Shown here: positions 58,666 through 64,000 of the stretch, in pieces | Numbering within the stretch: position 1 is the stretch's first letter | Layout of the letters: the number at the start of each line of letters is the position of its first letter | Assembly (NCBI GenBank): GCA_002118135.1 | Contig: BDIU01000242.1 | Location: 246,558 to 310,557 of the forward strand | From: Trebouxia sp. TZW2008 | Lineage: Eukaryota > Chlorophyta > Trebouxiophyceae > Trebouxiales > Trebouxiaceae | Length of the DNA stretch: 64,000 nt | Reading direction: 5' to 3' | Program-made: the position numbers and the translations under genes | Notes under the pieces: model-generated | Told to the model about the DNA's origin: nothing | Seen by the model: the letters and a program-made list of their open reading frames with translations, nothing else | Database searches by the model: none

Positions 58666-59707
58666 CGCGACCACAGCGACAGCCTGCCCGATAGTCAGTG
58701 CGCTCCAGGTGCTTGACCAGAGGCCGCAAAGCAGATCACGCTCACCGACCCTACGAGGCATTAGTAAAACTCATGGACAACCCTATGTGAACTGGTGTGT
58801 GAGCAAGTGAAGGGCTGGCAAGCTATTGGGATTGCTGCCTTTCACAGGACAAGACTGGTATCGTTAGAAATCTGTTCAGCGAATGAATGCACAGGTGATT
58901 CACATAAGTGATGGCATGCAACGTTGCAAATGGTTTTAGACAGCTGACATCATTTGCATCGAGACCGCACAAGAATACGGGCTTGAAGCTGCTGTGCAGA
59001 GCCAGAAGAGATGACTTGAGCTTACAGTGACAGATTCGAGGGTGAGATGAAACTGTCTAAAAGCTCTTGTGTTGACATGCTATTGACAGAGTACTAGTTC
59101 AGCAGGCACAACAAAGCATAATACTCATAGTAGAAAAGGTACAGGTGCTGCTGTCTGCTGTAGCTTATATTGCTTGAGCTGCCCTTGATACAAGCTGCAG
59201 TGTACACAGGCACGGAGAAATGCAGTTCGAAAGAATGTGTATTGCAAAGAATGAGGGCTGAGGCTGATGACACACCTCAAAATGCTAAAACAGCTCTAAT
59301 CACTCAGCTACATGCGTGGCTGTCTATAGGGACAATGAAATGCCCATGTGCATATGGACTACAGAGCTGGACCCTGCGACTGAGCTGTGAGAGACCTCGG
59401 TGCAAAGCATCCCAAAGTTTTGCGGCTGAAGGTCAGGGGAGGCTATCCTTTGACACAGGTCAAAACTGGGGGGAGGAGGGCAGTGGCTCAAAGATTGGAA
59501 GATGAGTGCAAAGGGTGCAAAAAATCTAAGCACAAAGCTGTCTGCTGTGTGCTGCTGCTCCTTGGGCAATTTGCTGATATCTTGATGCCCTTGTGGACAA
59601 GATTGCGGCTGAACAACTGCTTGATCAAGGTAGCTGAAACCACAATGTCCTTTGCCATTCCAAGTAGCTGAAAGTGTCACCCAACAAGGTCCTTTGACAT
59701 TTTCGGG
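58666..59707. other. Region with no supported gene
   Basis: Upstream of uL3c and downstream of the J-domain gene. A plus-strand frame at 59170-59505 starts with ATG-less sequence and has no recognisable content. Confidence 0.4.
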
Positions 59708-60536
59708 TCAAGCTGCCAATAAGAGTGGTACAGGTTCCTTGATGGCTGCCAACATGCGCTCGCCGCTGTATGGCGACAGACCAAGACCACAGGGCGTCAA
59801 CATCAGATCAGAAAATTGGCTCAAATACTCCTGCAAAACAAGGCAAAATCCAGCCAAGTTTTGCAACCAGCAAATACTAGAGGAAGAAAAGCTCCAGTCA
59901 ATGTCAGACCAGCTTAGCGAGCTATGTTGATGTGCACCTGCTAGGGCTTTTCTTGTATGAGAGAAGCATTTTGCTGCGTGAGTACAGAAGTGACAGCGCA
60001 GGCGTAGGTTACCTTCATGTCCCAGAGGTCCAAGCACTGTAAGTGATACCGCTGTCTGCGCTCGGGATTGTTCAAGACTGCAAAGCAGGGAACACTGATG
60101 AGCTCTCTGGTGGGCTGCTTCACGTCAGCATAAACCACACACCTTTGCCTGCAACAAACTAGCTGCAATAAAACAAACAGTCTGTACCTGCATAAGCTTC
60201 CTGGATAGCTTGGAACTTGGACTGTGCAACCTGTCTTTGGAGTTTGTTGTTCCGATCAGGATGGTACACCTGCAAGAAAGCGAGCAACGTTGTCACGAGA
60301 GCGAAGATTCAAGAGACCTGAGCGTAGGTCAAAGCTGTACGCACCAAGGCCAAGCGCCTGTATGCTGCTCGTATCTCGGTTTCACAAGCCTGCGAACAGC
60401 AGACAAATCATTGCTGAGCTCAGTGTTATTGCGGGCGGCGAAAGCGGGGTCGATCAAAGCAAGCAGCGTGCTGACACACACTTACCCAAAAGGGTACGCC
60501 CAGCAGTTCAAAGTGCGTTTGTTGTCGGTCAGACAT
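59708..60536 (-). CDS. Small J-domain (DnaJ-like) co-chaperone
   Basis: J-domain proteins stimulate Hsp70 ATPase. Five exons, phases closed: 60486-60536, 60345-60389, 60188-60269, 60013-60077 and 59708-59830; 121 residues. The J domain fills residues 4-80: HFELLGVPFWACETEIRAAY in helices I-II, the HPD loop in LVYHPDRNNK, helix III FQAIQEAYAVLNNPERRQRY. After it come LDLWDMKEYLSQFSDLM and LTPCGLGLSP, a short conserved-looking tail without a Gly/Phe or Cys-rich region. No transit peptide or membrane segment. The start at 60536 gives a normal J-domain N-terminus. Confidence 0.93.
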
Positions 60537-60876
60537 GAGCAAATCTTGACTGCATGCCTAGCGTTCTAGCTTTTTGAAACGCCTCGCCCCTCCGAGACTC
60601 TGGAGCGTGTGATCGCAGTGGACAAGGTAGCAGCGTATGACGACCATTTGGCAGTGGACGCCAAAATTAGTCATGACTTCGGAATCTGGATAATTTTAAC
60701 TTTTGCTTGCATTTGCAATTCTTGCTGCACACACTCTGCAGATAGCTATTTATGCAGCTGGCGAGAAGAAGATCAGCGATACGGAACGCTGTCTTCCTGC
60801 ACCACTGATGCTCATAAGGAAAGCGATGCTTGCTACATTACAGATTAATTGAAGCTGAGCAACAAGCATCCTCACG
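60537..60876. promoter_or_regulatory. Divergent promoter between the J-protein and INSIG-like genes
   Basis: 340 bp between divergent starts. An alternative ATG at 60849 for the INSIG-like gene is out of frame with the conserved domain. No motif assigned. Confidence 0.45.
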
Positions 60877-62957
60877 ATGGGATCGCCTGTCACAGCTGCT
60901 CTTTACGGGCAGCAAACGCCCCTACAGCGGTGTGGTGTCACGCTGCGCCATTATCTTATTGCGGCAAAGCCACCCGCCATCTCACGCCCGAGCTCGAAAT
61001 GCATACAATCACGAGGACACGGCCGCAAACATAGCTTCCAAACGGCATGCAAGTCTGCTGCCGACGGCAAGGAGCGCGTGCTGCAGCAGCTGAGCAAGCA
61101 GGTCACGCTGTCACAAAGCTCTCTGCTGCAAAGCCTGCGCGCGGCAAGTCGCGCTCTAATGGCACCTGCACTGTTGCTGATTGAGTGCGACGTGCCATAG
61201 GATACGCGGTGGAAGGCAAAGCTGCCGCCATTCTTATCCGCAACGTTTGCAGCAGGAGCTGTGCTTGGTCCAAGCCTTGACGGCATTCATGGCAGAGTGC
61301 ATTTGCTCAAATACGACAGCGGACAATTTGATTTTGGGGATGTTGAATCCTCTGGCTGGGTTGTCCTGCTTCTGGGCACATTTTACGCCGTCATAGGTGC
61401 CCTGCATATCCTTGGTGATCTCTGGCTAAATTCTGATGAGCAACAGGGTGAACTGTATGCTGAGCGCAGTGTGCCATTTGTCTTTGCAAGCATCGGGTGA
61501 GACTCTGCTAATGCTGCTGCTGATGCTGACGCTCATGCTGCTGCTGATGCTGACGCTAATGCTGCTGCTTCATCAAGATGGTCTCATTGCTACCTGCTGA
61601 TGCAGAGCCGTTTCTCTCCTGCTGCGCACCAGCGCCCTTCTGTATGAAAACAATGTACCGTACATCATGGTAAAATAAAGAGTGATGCTTACCTGCATGA
61701 CTGCATTTGCAAGCTTTGCTGCTTGCGCCACCATGCCACCAGTACAGAGAGAGGTTATGTGCTTGACAGCATTCGTTGGTCTTGTGACTAAGCTTCTGTG
61801 TTTCTGCAAGATTGCTGCTGTGCTTTTTGCCCTGGCTTTATTCAATTTCAAGTTGTTTGAAGGTAGGCTTTCAGTTCAGTTGTCTTGCAAGCCGACGCCC
61901 GATTGTCTTGCGTTTATTGCTGCCATGATCATGATGAAATAATATCAGCATGTCGTGCTTGATGATCTGCAGTGTCATGTCTATCTTGTAGCATGTCATG
62001 CATGATTTTCATGATGCTGCATCCAAGATTGTGCCATGAAGCTCCACCCCAAATATTCATTCTTGCCCTCACCATATGGTCTCTGCTGGCGATGGCATGT
62101 GTATACAGAAGGTCTAAGCAACAAATTTTGCACAATGCAGATACAAGACAAGGTCTGGCATTGGCAATTCTTTGTGCGTTTGCCGCCCCACTGAGCGAGT
62201 TGGTCCTCATGAACGTGTTTGGTTTGTGGCATTACCCACACCCAGATGTCTTCCAGCAGCTGGGCAGAGGGCTTCCCTCATGGTAAACATCAGCATCAGT
62301 CATAGCACTAGCAGTGCTACAGCTGCATTGGCAACGTCATCTCACCCGCATTGGCAAAGTCATCTCACATGCACCTGCCTTGACGGCTGTACAGCCCTCA
62401 ACATCATCTGTGGTGTGCTGGCCGTGCCTTCAGCTGACTCTCACTGCTGCTCAAGGTGTTGTTCATGCAACACTCTAGCTGCACTGGCAAAGTCAACACA
62501 CATGGGCCCAGTCCAGAATCTTCAGCTTGACATGCCCACAAACAAACGGCAGGGCTGCAGAACACCTGTCATGCCGTAATTGAGCTGAATTGTGAGTTGG
62601 TACCAATTGTGAGATGGGACTGGTGCATACTGCTTGTCAGTTGAATGCAGTGCGGGCACATGAACGCATGGTGACATTGATGCGTTCAAAGTGCAGTAGC
62701 ATTTGTAGTGCATAGTGCATCAACGGCATGCCAAAGGATTTCCCCCAAACTACGCATAACAAGGCTAAGCAGTTGACCCTGTGCTGTGCTGTGCTGTGCT
62801 GTGCTGTGCTGTGCTGTGCTGTGCTGTGCTGTGCTGTGCTGTGCTGTGCTTTGACACAAGTGACATATCGGATGTCTGATTCAGGGTCTCTATGTGCTAC
62901 TTCCTCTACACTCCGGCTGTGGGCAACATAGCTCGCCTCATCTGGAAGCAGCTTTGA
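60877..62957 (+). CDS. INSIG-like membrane protein, probably organelle-targeted
   Basis: Five exons, phases closed: 60877-61101, 61201-61496, 61714-61862, 61973-62282 and 62885-62957; 350 residues. The first ~75 residues are rich in Ser, Arg and Ala and resemble a plastid transit peptide. The membrane part follows: LGPSLDGIHGRVHLLKYDSG, a helix in GWVVLLLGTFYAVIGALHIL, hydrophobic AAVLFALALFNF and IFILALTIWSLLAM, then ELVLMNVFGLWHYPHPDVF and the end GLPSWVSMCYFLYTPAVGNI. Order and motifs match the plant INSIG-like family (distant relatives of the sterol sensor INSIG), whose role in algae is unknown. The Trp codon of PSW is split across intron 4. Intron 4 holds a GTGCT microsatellite and the stop region is copied downstream. 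Confidence 0.82.
61501..61567. repeat. Thirty-bp duplicated GCTGCTGAT/GACGCT repeat
   Basis: Two near-identical units of about 30 bp (GCTGCTGCTGATGCTGACGC) directly after the exon 2 donor of the INSIG-like gene. Confidence 0.9.
62781..62850. repeat. (GTGCT)14 microsatellite
   Basis: Fourteen perfect GTGCT pentamers in intron 4 of the INSIG-like gene, 34 bp before the last exon's acceptor. Confidence 0.97.
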
Positions 62958-63215
62958 GCCGTCAGAGCCATCAGGAAAGTCTGACAATGATGTGGAAGCA
63001 GCTTTGAGCCATTCTGAAAATCTGGTCACAGCGCAGCAATAGCTTTGAGGCGTTAGGCAAAGCTGATGCTGATGTGGAACCAATTTCAAGGCATTGGGAA
63101 CATCTGATGACATCGTGGAAACAGCATTGAGGCATCAGGAACACTCGATGACAAAGTGGAAATAGCTTTGAGGCGTCAGGCAAATCTGATGAAGGTGTTG
63201 TAACAGCTTTGATGC
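62941..63215 (+). repeat. Degenerate tandem copies of the INSIG-like gene end
   Basis: The last codons and stop of the gene (GGAAGCAGCTTTGAG) recur about five more times at roughly 40-60-bp spacing in variants such as GGAAATAGCTTTGAGGCGTC, each followed by CAGG-A-ATCTGATG. This is a decaying tandem array starting in the last exon and running into the 3' flank. Confidence 0.8.
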
Positions 63216-63247
63216 ATCAAGAAGAGCTAAAAGCAATGAGAACCTCT

Positions 63248-63583
63248 TCAGACCTTCAGAAAGATTACCAGGCTGCTTCTGTTCACAGACGCTTTTCTAT
63301 AACGCCTAAAGGCATGCACTTGTCCCTTCCTGAGAAGGTCTTCTGCAGCAAGATGCTTTCTGGCTTTGCTCAAGAATGGTTTTTGTGGAGCAGAGCCTGC
63401 AGCATGCAAGATGCGCAGCTGCGTTGAGCAGGAACCATGCAAAGTTTGAGGCAGTGGTGGCAGCCACGCACAGGATAGTGCCCATGTAGAGACAGCAATT
63501 CTGGTTTGCTCCTGCTGACAGAGGCTCCTGTCATGACGCTTAGCAGCAAAACCTTTTCTTGTACCTTTCCTTGTGTCTCCCAT
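63248..63583 (-). CDS. Hypothetical protein or first exon
   Basis: An ATG at 63583 opens a frame beginning MGDTRKGTRKGFAAKR and ending in a basic helical part (PFLSKARKHLAAEDLLRKGQ). A good donor directly after MGDTRK (GTACAAG) suggests splicing. No domain recognised. Confidence 0.25.
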   Translation of the reverse strand: MGDTRKGTRKGFAAKRHDRSLCQQEQTRIAVSTWALSCAWLPPLPQTLHGSCSTQLRILHAAGSAPQKPFLSKARKHLAAEDLLRKGQVHAFRRYRKASVNRSSLVIFLKV

Positions 63584-63947
63584 AGTACACAGTGTCATCA
63601 ATTCATTACCTTGAGCCTATTCAGCTGGCAGGCTTGACATGCTGAACCGTCAAGGCTTCGTCAAGATGTTTTGGCATGATTCTGCAAACAACTGAGCATG
63701 TTTCAGTCATCAGCTTCTCGTGCAGCAGACAGCATCTTATAGCTGCACAGTACATCTCACATTGAGTTAATTGTGGCTTGCGTCAACAGTCAATGAACAT
63801 AAATTTGGTTGTGAACAGCTTGATATGCTCAAGTTCTAGCCTTGACAAGCCTTTAAATATCGAGCCTCTAGATCTTCAACTTCGGGAGCTGTATTTGTTG
63901 CGGAGCAAAGCAGGCAGGACGTATGCGGTATGCGATCAGGGGAGAAA

Positions 63948-64000
63948 ACGGGAGAGACCCCACCCTGCCAACGTAAGGCGAAACACGGGAGAGACCCCAC
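63948..64000. repeat. 37-bp tandem repeat at the window edge
   Basis: ACGGGAGAGACCCCAC occurs at 63948-63963 and 63985-64000, so a tandem array with a 37-bp period may continue past the window. Confidence 0.6.

Noticed and set aside
61573..61851. Minus-strand 92-codon frame
   Set aside because: Antisense to the third exon of the INSIG-like gene, whose exons join in phase and end in a conserved motif.

Overview
The window reads as nuclear DNA of a green alga, most likely a core chlorophyte of trebouxiophyte type. Nearly every gene is cut by many short introns. A nucleus-encoded plastid ribosomal protein (uL3c) carries a transit-peptide-like leader, and the SPX, At3g58530-like F-box/LRR and plant-type INSIG-like proteins are plant-lineage families. 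The lineage call is inference from gene content; no database was searched. Gene models were built by hand from splice sites, reading phase and family knowledge. Where exon phases close exactly I say so.

Layout. 0.6-5.8 kb: two paralogous minus-strand F-box-like genes with identical exon architecture. 6.2-14.7 kb: a primase-polymerase (PrimPol) gene with a very long low-complexity N-terminus; tRNA-Lys(CUU) and tRNA-Asp(GUC) sit inside its last intron. 15.3-18 kb: a damaged alpha/beta-hydrolase gene. 18.9-19.5 kb: a non-autonomous hAT-like element. 19.7-25.3 kb: a 920-residue coiled-coil protein with RPxTA motifs. 25.8-27.0 kb: PDCD5. 27.9-33.0 kb: a DHH/DHHA1 phosphoesterase. 33.7-35.9 kb: an Ala/Ser/Gly-rich repetitive protein. 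37.0-39.4 kb: an SPX-domain protein. 40.3-41.9 kb: an intronless F-box/LRR protein. 43.3-48.4 kb: three splicing-related genes (SYF2, a cyclophilin, LSM2). 48.7-50.5 kb: an F-box/LRR protein. 50.7-55.6 kb: an unidentified multi-exon gene. 56.2-58.7 kb: plastid uL3c. 59.7-60.5 kb: a J-domain protein. 60.9-63.0 kb: an INSIG-like membrane protein.

The strongest unexpected signal is structural. In at least eight genes an exon-intron junction has been copied in tandem several times in place, in units of roughly 90-200 bp, and the extra copies have decayed inside the intron. When the unit carries the acceptor plus the 5' part of an exon, the functional copy is the last in transcription order. When it carries the 3' part of an exon plus the donor, the functional copy is the first. 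This looks like a general process by which introns here grow from copies of their own exon edges.

Functionally the genes are mostly housekeeping: DNA damage tolerance (PrimPol, DHH protein), splicing (SYF2, LSM2, cyclophilin), ubiquitin ligase adaptors (four F-box proteins), phosphate sensing (SPX), protein folding (J-protein, cyclophilin, PDCD5) and plastid translation (uL3c). Neighbours are often divergent pairs sharing short intergenic promoters.
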